A stretch of DNA of 64,000 nucleotides from Leptolyngbya iicbica LK (GTDB lineage Bacteria > Cyanobacteriota > Cyanobacteriia > Phormidesmidales > Phormidesmidaceae): contig NZ_QVFV01000002.1 of assembly GCF_004212215.1 (NCBI RefSeq), positions 1-64,000 of the forward strand, read 5' to 3'. The notes below the pieces were generated by a model. The model did no database searches. It worked only from the letters and a program-made list of their open reading frames with translations, and was not told the DNA's origin. Below, one piece after another: positions 18,391 through 26,604 of this stretch (the stretch's first letter is position 1; every line of letters begins with the position of its first letter). A program made the translations under genes and the position numbers.

Positions 18391-18909
18391 TTAAAACAAG
18401 CCAATCAAAGATTCACTGGTGATCGCTTCTGCGGACTCGTCGTTTAATTGTCCCCCAGCAATCAAACGCTCAGCCGCATCTAAGCCAGGAGTCAACAGCG
18501 CCATTTGAGCCGGCGAAAACCGTCCCGCAAACTGAGTTTTGATGAGCTGATAAAGCGCAATATCAATCGCTTGAGTGTTGTAAGCTTCAACAATTTCAGG
18601 CAGCCAACCTTCTAAGCGCTTCGTCACCATGTCAATGTCATCAGTCAGCATCGCCATAGCCGCATAACGCACCATCAAGATGCCATTTTGCAGACTGCGC
18701 TTGAGTTTTTCTTCCGACTCTTGGGGAAACTGCTTTTGTAGGGCGTCAGCCACCGACTGCATCAGAGTGACTTCTTCATTGCGCAAGCGTTGGTAAAAGT
18801 TGATGCGCTCTGGCAAAGAACTCACAAATTGACTCAGGGCATTTAATTCGTCAGCTTGTAGATACCCTTTTTCGGGTTCGTCAAACAAAGCTTCGAGTTT
18901 GGGATTCAT
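18391..18909 (-). CDS. Phycobilisome-protein-like PAP operon protein, Slr0146-like
   Basis: 172 residues, all helical by composition. LPERINFYQRLRNEEVTLMQ and the NGILMVRYAAMAMLTDD helix resemble degenerate phycobiliprotein-like globin folds, but no bilin-binding Cys is present (the protein has none). By position it equals Slr0146 of the slr0144-slr0152 operon, whose members co-purify with photosystem II assembly intermediates. The exact role is unknown. GGAG lies 8 bases before ATG 18909. Confidence 0.55.
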   Translation of the reverse strand: MNPKLEALFDEPEKGYLQADELNALSQFVSSLPERINFYQRLRNEEVTLMQSVADALQKQFPQESEEKLKRSLQNGILMVRYAAMAMLTDDIDMVTKRLEGWLPEIVEAYNTQAIDIALYQLIKTQFAGRFSPAQMALLTPGLDAAERLIAGGQLNDESAEAITSESLIGLF

Positions 18910-18979
18910 CAGGGGTGCTCCAAATTAATGAGTACAAGCAGCGGCATCAAGCTGTGAGAGGAATGCAGGGACAGCCATC

Positions 18980-19306
18980 TCAGAACAGATCCGCAAATCC
19001 ATCTAAAGTAATGTCGTCTTCCATCGGCAAATCAGGCTGAATGTCGAGGGGAGCGACTGGCACGGCAATATTTGGTTTGCCATCCCAAGGGAAAAGGTTG
19101 AAATATTCACCCACGCTGAGGGTGAGGCTCAGGCCATTAGCGCCAGTAGCATCCGCTGACGAACTGCCAGCAGTCGGGCTGGGGCGATTGACCGGCATCC
19201 CTGTCCAGGGCATCTGCTCAAAGAATTCGCGGACTGACAAGGTTGACCAGCTGTTGGCCGGGGTCTGATGACCATTGCGATGACCGTTCATAAGTGCGGT
19301 ACTCAT
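18980..19306 (-). CDS. Small PAP operon protein, Slr0145-like
   Basis: 108 residues with two copies of a short motif: LSVREFFEQMPWTGMP (about 24-39) and LSVGEYFNLFPWDGKP (about 64-79). It ends in an acidic tail (DDITLDGFADLF). The pattern S-V-x-E-(F/Y)-F-x(3)-PW-x-G may be a docking motif. It also recurs loosely as the FKDFFQFNP segment in the upstream V4R protein. Its start overlaps the stop of the upstream gene (ATGA at 19303-19306), so translation is coupled. By order it equals Slr0145. Function unknown. Confidence 0.6.
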   Translation of the reverse strand: MSTALMNGHRNGHQTPANSWSTLSVREFFEQMPWTGMPVNRPSPTAGSSSADATGANGLSLTLSVGEYFNLFPWDGKPNIAVPVAPLDIQPDLPMEDDITLDGFADLF

Positions 19307-19989
19307 CCTTGAACCTCCCCGGCACGTAGACGTTTCTCGATGTCGCGAGCGGTGGCGCCTTCATTCATCCAGAAGGCAGCCGCATCAATCCGTTCTTTGC
19401 CGCCGAGCAGGAATTTACAGTAAGTCTCGCCCATGGAGTAGCACTGAATTTCAATGCAGCTCAGTTGTTTGCGCACCATTTCGGTGAAGAAGCCTGCGAA
19501 CAAACCGGCGTAAATATGGCAGACGGGCTTGCCGACATCGCCCAGGGTGCGCGCCACTGCTGAGTCAAACACGTTGATGAACATGAACCCTTGCTTGCGA
19601 TCGCTCATGTCCACTTCCCAGCGGCCCCAGCCTTGAGAGGTGAAAGGCCACCACCAGGTTTCTAACAAAAACATGAGGTTAGCCTTACGGGCACTCATGC
19701 CAAATTCTTTCTCAAACCAACTTTCAAAGAATAAGGAATCTTGTTTGCCCCATTCCAAACCAATGGAGTACATGATGGCAGCAGAGGCTTCACCGACTTC
19801 CTCCTCTAAGCCTTCAAGCAAGCCGATAATAAAGTCTTCACTGGAGAAAAAGTTGCGACTGCCGTTCCAATCAACCACACTGCCAGCGTTGGGATTGAAT
19901 TGAAAAAAGTCCTTGAAGCTGTAGTGATTGTGCTTCTTAGGGTGGCGGTCATGAAGCTGGTGATTGCTGGTTAATAAACTGGTTGACAT
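19303..19989 (-). CDS. V4R-domain protein, Slr0144-like, first gene of PAP operon
   Basis: 228 residues. A V4R domain covers about 90-205, with GWGRWEVDMSD, HIYAGLFAGFFTEMV and a Cys-rich end (LSCIEIQCYSMGETYCKFLL). The four Cys near 175-192 are typical V4R metal- or ligand-binding candidates. It is the first gene of a tight five-gene minus-strand operon whose order (V4R, small protein, phycobilisome-like, V4R, kinase) copies slr0144-slr0147 plus slr0152 of Synechocystis. AGGAAA lies five bases upstream of ATG 19989. A role in PSII assembly or repair at the thylakoid is inferred from that synteny. Confidence 0.72.
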   Translation of the reverse strand: MSTSLLTSNHQLHDRHPKKHNHYSFKDFFQFNPNAGSVVDWNGSRNFFSSEDFIIGLLEGLEEEVGEASAAIMYSIGLEWGKQDSLFFESWFEKEFGMSARKANLMFLLETWWWPFTSQGWGRWEVDMSDRKQGFMFINVFDSAVARTLGDVGKPVCHIYAGLFAGFFTEMVRKQLSCIEIQCYSMGETYCKFLLGGKERIDAAAFWMNEGATARDIEKRLRAGEVQG

Positions 19990-20459
19990 AGTTTCCTGCC
20001 CGAGAAGCTCGTTTTATGAACTGTTAGGTGTAATGTGCCCACGGCAGAAGCAACATCAACGATTCCAGGAAAAAGTTGAAAAATCTTAAGCTAATACGGC
20101 CCTGGTGAGTCGCAGCGATCGCCCCAGGTCACCCATATTGAGGCATTAAAGCCCGTAATTATGCGGTGACCTAAACAAAGAAAGTTTTCTGAGCGCTGAG
20201 TGCTCCTTAGGGATTTGAGCTAGATAAGTCAGGCGTAAATGGCCAACTAATGCGGCATCATGATGGCGTTTCCGATTTTTATTCGATAATTAAAGCAGTC
20301 AAAACATTAATGGGGATAAATGAATCACGCTGCCAACCGCAGGATTGATTCATGTTCTAATCCTTTCTAGCAATGTCGGTATCGATGCTATTCACAAAAA
20401 CCACTTTCGCAGACTTTGATTTCGCATTAGGATGACATCGCACGTTAGGGGATAGGCTG
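19990..20459. promoter_or_regulatory. Divergent control region of the PAP operon
   Basis: 470 bases between the PAP operon (leftward) and the pRiA4b-family gene (rightward). It contains a perfect 8-bp inverted repeat, AGGTCACC at 20126-20133 and GGTGACCT at 20165-20172, 31 bases apart and about 140 bases upstream of the first PAP start. It may be an operator or a hairpin. No ORF is convincing here. Confidence 0.4.
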
Positions 20460-21491
20460 ATGGCAAAATCCACTAAATCGGAAAAAGTCCCAAAGGCAAT
20501 GCAGGCCAAGTTTGACAGCATTACTGCCCTTACCGACGAGTTTGCTGCACAACACCTTAACGATGAATATGCCACCTTGATGCATCAGGCAACGGCGGCC
20601 CTTTGTCGTAAGCGCCCCTCGCCATTAAATAGTGGGCGCGATCGCAGTTGGGCCTGTGGCATCAGTCATGCGATCGGCATGGTGAATTTTTTGTTTGACC
20701 CGTCGCAATCGCCGCATGTCAGTGCCACCGATTTATATGCCTGGTTTGGTGTGAGCAACAGCACCGGGCAAGGCAAATCAAAACAGGTGCGTGACATCCT
20801 TGATATGGGCCAACTCGACCCAGAGTGGTGCCTGCCCAGTCTGTTAGGTGACAATCCCTTAGCGTGGATGATCTCGGTCAATGGCATGATTTTGGATGCG
20901 CGATCGGCCCCGCCCGAAGTGCAGGAACAACTGGCGGCAGCGGGTATCATTCCATATGTCCCTGAGACCATTGGGGATACGGTGACTTCAGCACCTCCCA
21001 GACCGAAATTACCAAAACGAGTGATCGAGCGATCGGGGGAGGCACTCTACATTTTGGAAGTTGATTTGGTGGATGGGCCAATTACCGAAAGCTTTGCTCA
21101 AACGAATCCCCGCGTTATGCGGATCGTTCTGATCAAAGGTGAGCAGTCGCTTCAAGACTTACACCAAATCCTCTTTGAGGCGTTCGATCGCGAAGAAGCA
21201 CACATGTATGAGTTTGCGGTCGGTGGCACCGGCCCCGATGATCCGGACTGTCAGCGCTATGGGCTGACGGCCAGTGGCCTGGAATATGACGGTGACGTGG
21301 CCCAGACCACTATTAACGATCTCAACCTCGAAGAGGGCGAAATTTTTGGCTATACCTTCGACTTTGGCGATAACTGGTGGCACGTTTTGGAAGTGAAGAA
21401 TGTGCGAAAAAAAGCGCCTAAGGGTCAGGAATATCCCAAAATTACTAGCCGTGAGGGACAAAGCCCGCCACAATATGCTGATTTTGACTGA
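20460..21491 (+). CDS. DUF6398 / plasmid pRiA4b ORF-3 family protein
   Basis: 343 residues in two parts. Residues 5-165 match DUF6398 proteins (KVPKAMQAKFDSI, AALCRKRPSPL, WACGISHAIGMVNFLFDPSQ, DPEWCLPSLL). Residues 195-335 are the pRiA4b ORF-3-like fold (LKVDLVDGPI-type strand, LHQILFEAFDREEAHMYEF, FGYTFDFGDNWWHVLEV). The pRiA4b domain occurs in IS1096-type passenger proteins and many stand-alone genes, and its function is not established. The DUF6398 part has a helix-turn-helix-like SNSTGQGKSKQVRDIL region, which could be nucleic-acid binding (inference). It starts at ATG 20460. Confidence 0.75.
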   Translation: MAKSTKSEKVPKAMQAKFDSITALTDEFAAQHLNDEYATLMHQATAALCRKRPSPLNSGRDRSWACGISHAIGMVNFLFDPSQSPHVSATDLYAWFGVSNSTGQGKSKQVRDILDMGQLDPEWCLPSLLGDNPLAWMISVNGMILDARSAPPEVQEQLAAAGIIPYVPETIGDTVTSAPPRPKLPKRVIERSGEALYILEVDLVDGPITESFAQTNPRVMRIVLIKGEQSLQDLHQILFEAFDREEAHMYEFAVGGTGPDDPDCQRYGLTASGLEYDGDVAQTTINDLNLEEGEIFGYTFDFGDNWWHVLEVKNVRKKAPKGQEYPKITSREGQSPPQYADFD

Positions 21492-21669
21492 ATGGGAAGG
21501 CGCGATGACCCAAGAAATCTCTTCCTGTACAAAACAGTTTCTCCAGTCATTTAGCCGCAATATTTGGGCAGCTCTGTCGCCCGACAGAGTAACTAGTTCC
21601 GCACCATGAGGGATGTAAAAGAGAAGGTGTCTCGGTACTGTTGTACCGTTAGCACGTGAAGGAACATAT

Positions 21670-21867
21670 ATGCACTCACTTATTTATATGCCTCTTATGC
21701 AAGTAGAGACGGCCAGTGCTTCTTACTTATCAACAGTGACCATCTTGGGGATCGTTGGTTTTATTGCAGCGGTCAGCATTGGCTCGATTGCCTGGTATAA
21801 CTCTAAGCGACCCACAGGTTGGGAAGGTAAAGAACGCCCAGACATTGTGCCAGAAGTAGAAAAGTAA
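21670..21867 (+). CDS. psb35: Small one-helix thylakoid protein, Psb35-like
   Basis: 65 residues. One transmembrane helix (about 20-42, VTILGIVGFIAAVSIGSIAW) is followed by a polar tail YNSKRPTGWEGKERPD, which I recognise as the signature of the small cyanobacterial protein Psb35. Psb35 is reported to stabilise the CP47 assembly module and its high-light-inducible proteins in photosystem II biogenesis. AAGGA lies six bases before ATG 21670. The start at Met7 or Met10 would also keep the helix. It sits 1.7 kb from the PAP operon, another PSII-assembly locus. A good terminator follows. Confidence 0.55.
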   Translation: MHSLIYMPLMQVETASASYLSTVTILGIVGFIAAVSIGSIAWYNSKRPTGWEGKERPDIVPEVEK

Positions 21868-21938
21868 ATTGGTTTGCTAAGCCTTCTGACTAATTAACAA
21901 GTTCATTTAAGGCTTTTACATCAAATAAAGATTTCGAC

Positions 21939-21976
21939 AGGTGGCCACACTCAGAAGTTGTGTGACCACCTTTTTG
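21939..21976 (+). terminator. Rho-independent terminator of psb35
   Basis: The stem AGGTGGCCACAC (21939-21950) pairs with GTGTGACCACCT (21960-21971) with one mismatch and a 9-base loop, followed by TTTTT. It lies 72 bases after the psb35 stop. Confidence 0.8.
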
Positions 21977-22630
21977 CTAGCCTTCAATTCGTTTTAGATG
22001 AGTCTTTTGAGCGCAGCGCAGGTTCGATTCAAATAAGTTCGAGTCAAGGGCATTGATTAAGTGCAGTTGGCACCAATATCGAAGGAAAGCGGCGAGGGGA
22101 ATGTTGCTAGCGTGGGGCGATCGCTAATAACTTCCTCTGAAGTTAAAGTACAGCGTACAGCGAAACACTCCGTAACTTAGTAGGGCGTTCCCTCTAATAG
22201 GGATGCTAAGGAGTCTGCCTGCCATGGCAGGGAGAGGAATTTCAGTCAGGAACTTGAAATCAAGGAAATTTATCTAAGGCAGTCGTTTTCCTCGATTTTC
22301 ATAATCAGACTTGCATTGCCCAATCGCATATTGGACTAATTAGTTGAAAAAGCCCACCGAAATGTCTAACTCACATTCCTTCATGGCAGCTTAATATTTT
22401 CTTGAACAAGTTTCAGTGCCCAAATGAAGTAATGTTGAAATATGTCAGACCTATGCTGAACAAATGGCTTCATAATAGTTGCCTCTTGGTCAATCTATGG
22501 TTCTTGAAGATTTCATAGAAACCATGCCTTGACACTTGTTAACCTTGAGCCCCACGGTTAGCAATAGGAATCTGTTAGGAGCTGTTTGACAGCATTACTC
22601 ACCTGTCAGAATTAAGGAGTTCACCAAAAC
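21977..22630. other. 650-base spacer with a structured segment
   Basis: No ORF over 60 codons is credible. The stretch 22128-22231 holds several hairpins (listed separately). The right end must carry the promoter of the holin-like gene, whose AAGGAG lies 11 bases before its ATG. Confidence 0.4.
22128..22231. ncRNA. Candidate structured RNA: three consecutive hairpins
   Basis: Three features follow each other. TAACTTC-CTCT-GAAGTTA at 22128-22145 is a perfect 7-bp stem. A nested structure at 22168-22213 has outer CTCC/GGAG, middle CTTA/TAAG and inner TCCCT/AGGGA arms. The 14-bp palindrome CCTGCCATGGCAGG is at 22218-22231. So many paired arms in 100 bases of non-coding sequence suggest an RNA gene or long leader. 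The orientation is unknown. I do not recognise a named family. Confidence 0.3.
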
Positions 22631-23002
22631 ATGTCTGGTTTAATTATCAGTTTTTTAATTACCGTAGTTGTCCTAGCCATCAGCCTATGGTTGGTTTCTT
22701 TATTGCCCACTGGCGTAGAAGTTGACAGCCCCGTTAAAGCATTGCTAGGCGGAGCGATTATTGGTGCCCTCAATGGGCTTTACCACTTTTTGCCACAAGG
22801 CCTGCGAACTTTTGGTGCGATCATTAGCCTGGGCTTGATTCCGCTCATCATTAGTATTGTGGTGTTTGGTTTGGCGGCGATGCTGGTCGATGGTTTTCGA
22901 CTTAAATGGGGGGTTATGAGTGCAATTTTGGGCGCTTTTGCCTTGACCATTGTGAACAGCATTTTGACCTGGATTTTGACTTCGATTGGTCTGCTGGCCT
23001 AG
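22631..23002 (+). CDS. Phage-holin-family (4-TMS) membrane protein
   Basis: 123 residues with four hydrophobic helices (about 3-23, 34-54, 59-83, 92-120). Cyanobacterial and actinobacterial homologues of this length are classed as the phage holin family (mycobacterial 4-TMS holin type), but they are ordinary chromosomal genes and a lytic role is not shown. GVEVDSPVKALLGGAIIGALN is typical for the group. AAGGAG precedes ATG 22631 by 11 bases, a slightly long spacing. A strong terminator follows. The convergent neighbour is a lysozyme-like gene, a suggestive pairing. Confidence 0.7.
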   Translation: MSGLIISFLITVVVLAISLWLVSLLPTGVEVDSPVKALLGGAIIGALNGLYHFLPQGLRTFGAIISLGLIPLIISIVVFGLAAMLVDGFRLKWGVMSAILGAFALTIVNSILTWILTSIGLLA

Positions 23003-23033
23003 TCAACAGCACAAGCTAAACGCGATCGCTAAA

Positions 23034-23077
23034 CTGCCTGAATATCCTTGATTCTTTAGGATTTCAGGCAGTTTTTT
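23034..23077 (+). terminator. Rho-independent terminator after the holin-like gene
   Basis: CTGCCTGAATATCC pairs with AGGATTTCAGGCAG (23058-23071), two internal mismatches, followed by six T. It lies 32 bases after the stop codon. Confidence 0.85.
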
Positions 23078-23144
23078 GCCGGGAAAGCAGCAGAGCCCGA
23101 CTCACGACGCTGGGTTCAGGGGGCTCCCAAACCGATCAGGTGAC

Positions 23145-23855
23145 TTATGGGACGCTGGCAAGTTCTTCTTGCAGCATTTGTTGATAAATCTCTTGCAGGT
23201 AGGGCGTAACCACATTATCTTCAGTGCCGTAGCCCAAACTGGTCCAAGTGCCGGAGAGCAAATAGAACACATCTTCGATTTGCCCTTGGCGTAGCAGTTC
23301 GGCAATGTCAGCATTCCAGGCGTTGACATCGTTTAACCAACGATAAACGACAGCATCTTGATAAGTGGGCTCGAAGCTGTAGTCTGCCCACCAGGAATAC
23401 CACTGGGGGGGATCGGGATGATACTGTCTAGCTTTTTCGAGCCAAGTGGTGCTCAGAAATTGATACCGTCCGGCGGCGGTGGTGCAATCCCCCGTGTTGG
23501 GGCCAGCCACAATCTCAATACAAAGGTCAGGATGTTGGGTCAAATCGTTGATGCGCTGCCCGCCATAGAGAGTGTGATAGGGATCTGCAGTGTGCGATTC
23601 GGCCACCGAGATGGTGCGCATCAGGGCGCGGATGTAGGGATCGCCCGTTTCCATCGCCAGGGGCACTGAGTCGACGTCCCCGACAAACGGTAACTGGTGC
23701 AGCGATCGTCCAAAAATGAGTGGACTTTCCGTGGATATCAGCCAGGCGACCGCGAGGAGGAAGAAGGCCGTCCCCAAGATTGGCCCGCGATTGTTGGATG
23801 TTGCAGGCGACAAATTCTGGTGCGAATGTGGCTGGGCAGGGGGTAAAGCGTCCAC
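23145..23855 (-). CDS. Glycoside hydrolase (GH104/lambda-lysozyme-like) with membrane anchor
   Basis: 236 residues. An N-terminal hydrophobic segment (about 26-42) could be an uncleaved signal anchor. It is followed by a lysozyme-like domain: MRTISVAESHTADPY with the probable catalytic Glu, TLYGGQRINDLTQHP, and GDCTTAAGRYQFLSTTW. The pattern is that of GH104 enzymes (phage lambda R-type transglycosylases), which cleave peptidoglycan between MurNAc and GlcNAc. The domain faces the periplasm, suggesting wall remodelling. The start is GTG 23855. It is convergent with the holin-like gene 140 bases away. Confidence 0.75.
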   Translation of the reverse strand: MDALPPAQPHSHQNLSPATSNNRGPILGTAFFLLAVAWLISTESPLIFGRSLHQLPFVGDVDSVPLAMETGDPYIRALMRTISVAESHTADPYHTLYGGQRINDLTQHPDLCIEIVAGPNTGDCTTAAGRYQFLSTTWLEKARQYHPDPPQWYSWWADYSFEPTYQDAVVYRWLNDVNAWNADIAELLRQGQIEDVFYLLSGTWTSLGYGTEDNVVTPYLQEIYQQMLQEELASVP

Positions 23856-24308
23856 GGGTAATCAGTTGTGAAAATCACTGAGCAGGTTGTTGTCGCTAAT
23901 AGTAGCTTACGAAAGTAAAAAGCCTGCAAGCTAAAGTTTGTCAGTCTTTACGTTTACAGTTTGCAATCTGAAGTGGGTGGGGGCCTCTGGGCATTTGAAG
24001 TAATGAAGTATGAACGGTGCAGGCGATCGCTGCGCTAGCAGCAGGGATGGATGATATCAGGCCGCTTCGATAAGTTTTGACGCAGGGGCGATCGCATCCC
24101 CAAAGCAACTTTTAAGATGAGAGTAACCGACGTCGGCCGGTCATTGCAGACAAGAACGAGGTGCTGGCATCACTTTCGGCAGCCTAGCAGCGATTCCGAG
24201 CGAAGATGCGGATCTTCACCGCGCATTGCTAAGCAGTCGAACATGGCCTGATTGCCTAGTTTTACTGCGATATCATCGACAACGGCGAAGAACCCTGGGG
24301 GAGTTAGC
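23856..24308. other. Spacer of 450 bases
   Basis: Divergent promoters for the lysozyme-like gene (leftward) and the DUF2555 gene (rightward) are expected. It has several HIP1-type GATCGC sites. I see no ORF, RNA or strong hairpin. Confidence 0.35.
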
Positions 24309-24524
24309 ATGAGCACACTGAATGATGTTTCTCAAGAGTCGGTCTTGGCGATGACTCGCGAGTCAGTTGCCGAGCTTGCTAAACGACTAGAGCAAGATGC
24401 CTACGACAGCGCCTTTGATGGCCTCAAAGATTGGCATTTGCTGAGAGCAATAGCCTTTCAACGGCCCGAGCTAGTGCAGAACTATACCTATTTGCTCGAT
24501 AATGAGCCCTTCGATGAAGAGTAG
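24309..24524 (+). CDS. DUF2555 family small protein
   Basis: 71 residues from ATG 24309, which has GGGGGAG six bases upstream. The frame is open from 24252, but that start has no ribosome-binding site. The features TRESVAELAKRLEQDAY, DGLKDWHLLRAIAFQRPEL and YLLDNEPFDEE match the cyanobacterial DUF2555 family, short cytosolic proteins of unknown function. It lies 24 bases upstream of coaBC on the same strand, so the two are probably co-transcribed, an arrangement I recall from other cyanobacteria. Confidence 0.65.
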   Translation: MSTLNDVSQESVLAMTRESVAELAKRLEQDAYDSAFDGLKDWHLLRAIAFQRPELVQNYTYLLDNEPFDEE

Positions 24525-24548
24525 ATAGTTCACTTTGGGCACCCATTC

Positions 24549-25775
24549 ATGAGGGCAGCGACGACGCATCGAGTCATTTTGGGAATCGGGGGCGGCATTG
24601 CTGCTTACAAAATCTGCGAAGTCGCGTCAAGTCTGGCGAAGATCGGCGTTGATGTGGTTCCGGTTATGACAGCGGGGGCACAGGAATTTGTGACGCCGCT
24701 GTCGCTTGCGACTCTGTGTCGCCATCCGGCCTATACCGATCGCGACTTTTGGGCGGCGACCCATTCCCGACCCTTGCACATTGACTTGGGGGAATCGGCG
24801 GATTTGCTGGTGATTGCGCCGTTAACGGCCAACACGCTGGGCAAGCTGGCCCACGGTCTGGCCGACAACTTGCTGACGAATACGGTGCTGGCATCGACTT
24901 GTCCGGTGTTGTTGGTGCCCGCAATGAACACCGACATGTGGCAGCAGCACAGTGTGCAGCGCAACTGGCAGCAGCTTTTGGCTGATCCGCGCTATCACGC
25001 GATCGCGCCAGGGGCGGGACGGCTGGCCTGCGATCGCGTCGGCCAGGGGCGCCTGGCCGAACCGCAGGAAATTTTAGCGGTGATTGACTCGTTGTTGCTC
25101 ACGCGAGGGCAGCGCGATTTAGCGGGCAAACATCTACTGATCAGTGCCGGTAGCACCCAGGAATATCTTGATCCAGTGCGGTTTATCGGCAATCCCTCTA
25201 CAGGGAAAATGGGAGTGGCCCTGGCGCAAGCTGCGGCCCATCGGGGCGCGGCGGTGACCCTGGTGCATGGGCCGATGGCGGTGGAACATCGGCAAGCGCT
25301 GACCGGGGTACAGCAAATTGCCGTCACGACCGCTGCCGAAATGCAGCAAGCCCTGGTAGCGCAATTGCCCCAAGCGGATTGGATCATCATGGCGGCGGCG
25401 GTGGCGGATGTGAGGCCCCGCGATCGCGCTCCGCAAAAATTGCCCAAAGCGGCCCTGCCAGACCAGTTGCCCTTGGCTCCCGTACCGGACATCGCGGCTC
25501 ATTTGGCCAGCCTGAAAAAAGATCACCAGCGACTCATTGGCTTTGCGGCCCAAACGGGCGAGATTGAGTCTCCTGCCCGCCAAAAGTTGCAAAGGAAAGG
25601 ATTGGATGCGATTGTAGCCAACCCCATTGATCGGGCTAACAGCGGCTTTGGCAGCGACTCGAACCAAGCAATTCTATTGGGGCGCTCAGGACAGCGACAT
25701 GAGGTGCCCGCCTGTGCCAAACGCCATTTGGCCCACCAGATCTACGATTTTGTGAACGCTTTAGGCGATCGCTGA
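24549..25775 (+). CDS. coaBC: Bifunctional phosphopantothenoylcysteine decarboxylase/phosphopantothenate-cysteine ligase
   Basis: 408 residues, the normal size for CoaBC (Dfp). It makes 4-phosphopantetheine for coenzyme A: CoaB joins phosphopantothenate and cysteine using CTP, and CoaC decarboxylates with FMN. The N-terminal flavoprotein begins [19 protein letters not shown] and has the PAMNTDMW substrate motif. The ligase half starts near residue 190 with [19 protein letters not shown], then NPSTGKMG and the AAVADVRP dimer motif. It starts at ATG 24549. The probable operon partner is the DUF2555 gene. Confidence 0.93.
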   Translation: MRAATTHRVILGIGGGIAAYKICEVASSLAKIGVDVVPVMTAGAQEFVTPLSLATLCRHPAYTDRDFWAATHSRPLHIDLGESADLLVIAPLTANTLGKLAHGLADNLLTNTVLASTCPVLLVPAMNTDMWQQHSVQRNWQQLLADPRYHAIAPGAGRLACDRVGQGRLAEPQEILAVIDSLLLTRGQRDLAGKHLLISAGSTQEYLDPVRFIGNPSTGKMGVALAQAAAHRGAAVTLVHGPMAVEHRQALTGVQQIAVTTAAEMQQALVAQLPQADWIIMAAAVADVRPRDRAPQKLPKAALPDQLPLAPVPDIAAHLASLKKDHQRLIGFAAQTGEIESPARQKLQRKGLDAIVANPIDRANSGFGSDSNQAILLGRSGQRHEVPACAKRHLAHQIYDFVNALGDR

Positions 25776-25830
25776 CAAAGTATCTCCCGTTCGTCGGGGG
25801 GAGGGGGGGAGATGCTGGCAAATAGCATTC

Positions 25831-25873
25831 CCCCGTCGTAGGGGTAGGGCAGTGCCCTACCCCTACGACGGGG
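25831..25873. repeat. 21-bp perfect inverted repeat with one-base loop
   Basis: CCCCGTCGTAGGGGTAGGGCA at 25831-25851 is followed by G and its exact reverse complement at 25853-25873. It lies between coaBC and the convergent 26004-26438 gene, 55 bases after the coaBC stop. A weaker ATCTCCC/GGGAGAT hairpin lies just before it (about 25783-25814). It may act as a bidirectional terminator or be a mobile palindromic (REP/MITE-like) unit. Its arms are GC-rich, with no T-tract. Confidence 0.75.
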
Positions 25874-26003
25874 CTGATCTGAGGAGGTTTTTTCAGCGCA
25901 ACGCCCTTACCGCCGGGTTATGCACCCCAGTCGGTATTTGGGTTCCAGGAGTTCTGCCGGACCTCACAGTGTCTGAGGTCGGTAGAGCAGGGCATGCTCC
26001 TAG

Positions 26004-26438
26004 CTACTTCATAAATTTGCTGGCCATGCCGATCATCCCGGCCATTTGTCCAAGATCAACTTCGCCCGACAGCACCTTTTCCAGGAGCCCTTCGCCCTGA
26101 TTGTTCGAACCCTTGACGATAAATTGCGCAATCAGCGGGGTCACGCTTTTTACCATGGCCGGTTCGACGCCGACGTGTTGAGCGATCGCCATCACCTGCT
26201 CGGACGCCAGCAGCTTTTCGACCGCTCCCGTAGCGGCAACGGATTGCAAGCTCCCAATGAGGGAACTAGCATCGCCGCGCTTTTGTAATTCCGTTTGCAG
26301 ATCGTGGGCGACATCACCAATTTTGCTGTTGTCAACCGGGGCGTTGTTCAGGGCGCCCAACACCGTGCCCATCAGGTCATTGCTGGCGTCGGTGTCAGAG
26401 CGGGCGATCGCTTGTCCCACCAGATTCATCAAATCCAT
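26004..26438 (-). CDS. DUF937-like small helical protein, function unknown
   Basis: 144 residues, no signal peptide, all-helical composition. LVGQAIARSDTDASNDLMG, LIGSLQSVAATGAVEKLL and QFIVKGSNNQGEGLLEKVL recall small helical bacterial proteins such as the DUF937/YidB group, but the match is loose. I do not assign a function. It starts at ATG 26438 and is the only gene on its strand here. Confidence 0.6.
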   Translation of the reverse strand: MDLMNLVGQAIARSDTDASNDLMGTVLGALNNAPVDNSKIGDVAHDLQTELQKRGDASSLIGSLQSVAATGAVEKLLASEQVMAIAQHVGVEPAMVKSVTPLIAQFIVKGSNNQGEGLLEKVLSGEVDLGQMAGMIGMASKFMK

Positions 26439-26604
26439 CGTGTCTTCACCATGCTTACAACATCACATTACAGATAACACGGGTTGTCTCGAAGCCGCAG
26501 TATTCCTAACTGGCAAACGCTCGGATTGCCCCGCCTGAATGGACTGCTGCGCCCGGGCTGCTTATAATCAGGGACTTCGTCGTGCCCCGGAAATGACGCC
26601 GCCC

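Noticed and set aside
22000-22060. GGTTCGATTC like a tRNA T-loop
   Set aside because: No acceptor or anticodon stem can be drawn around it.
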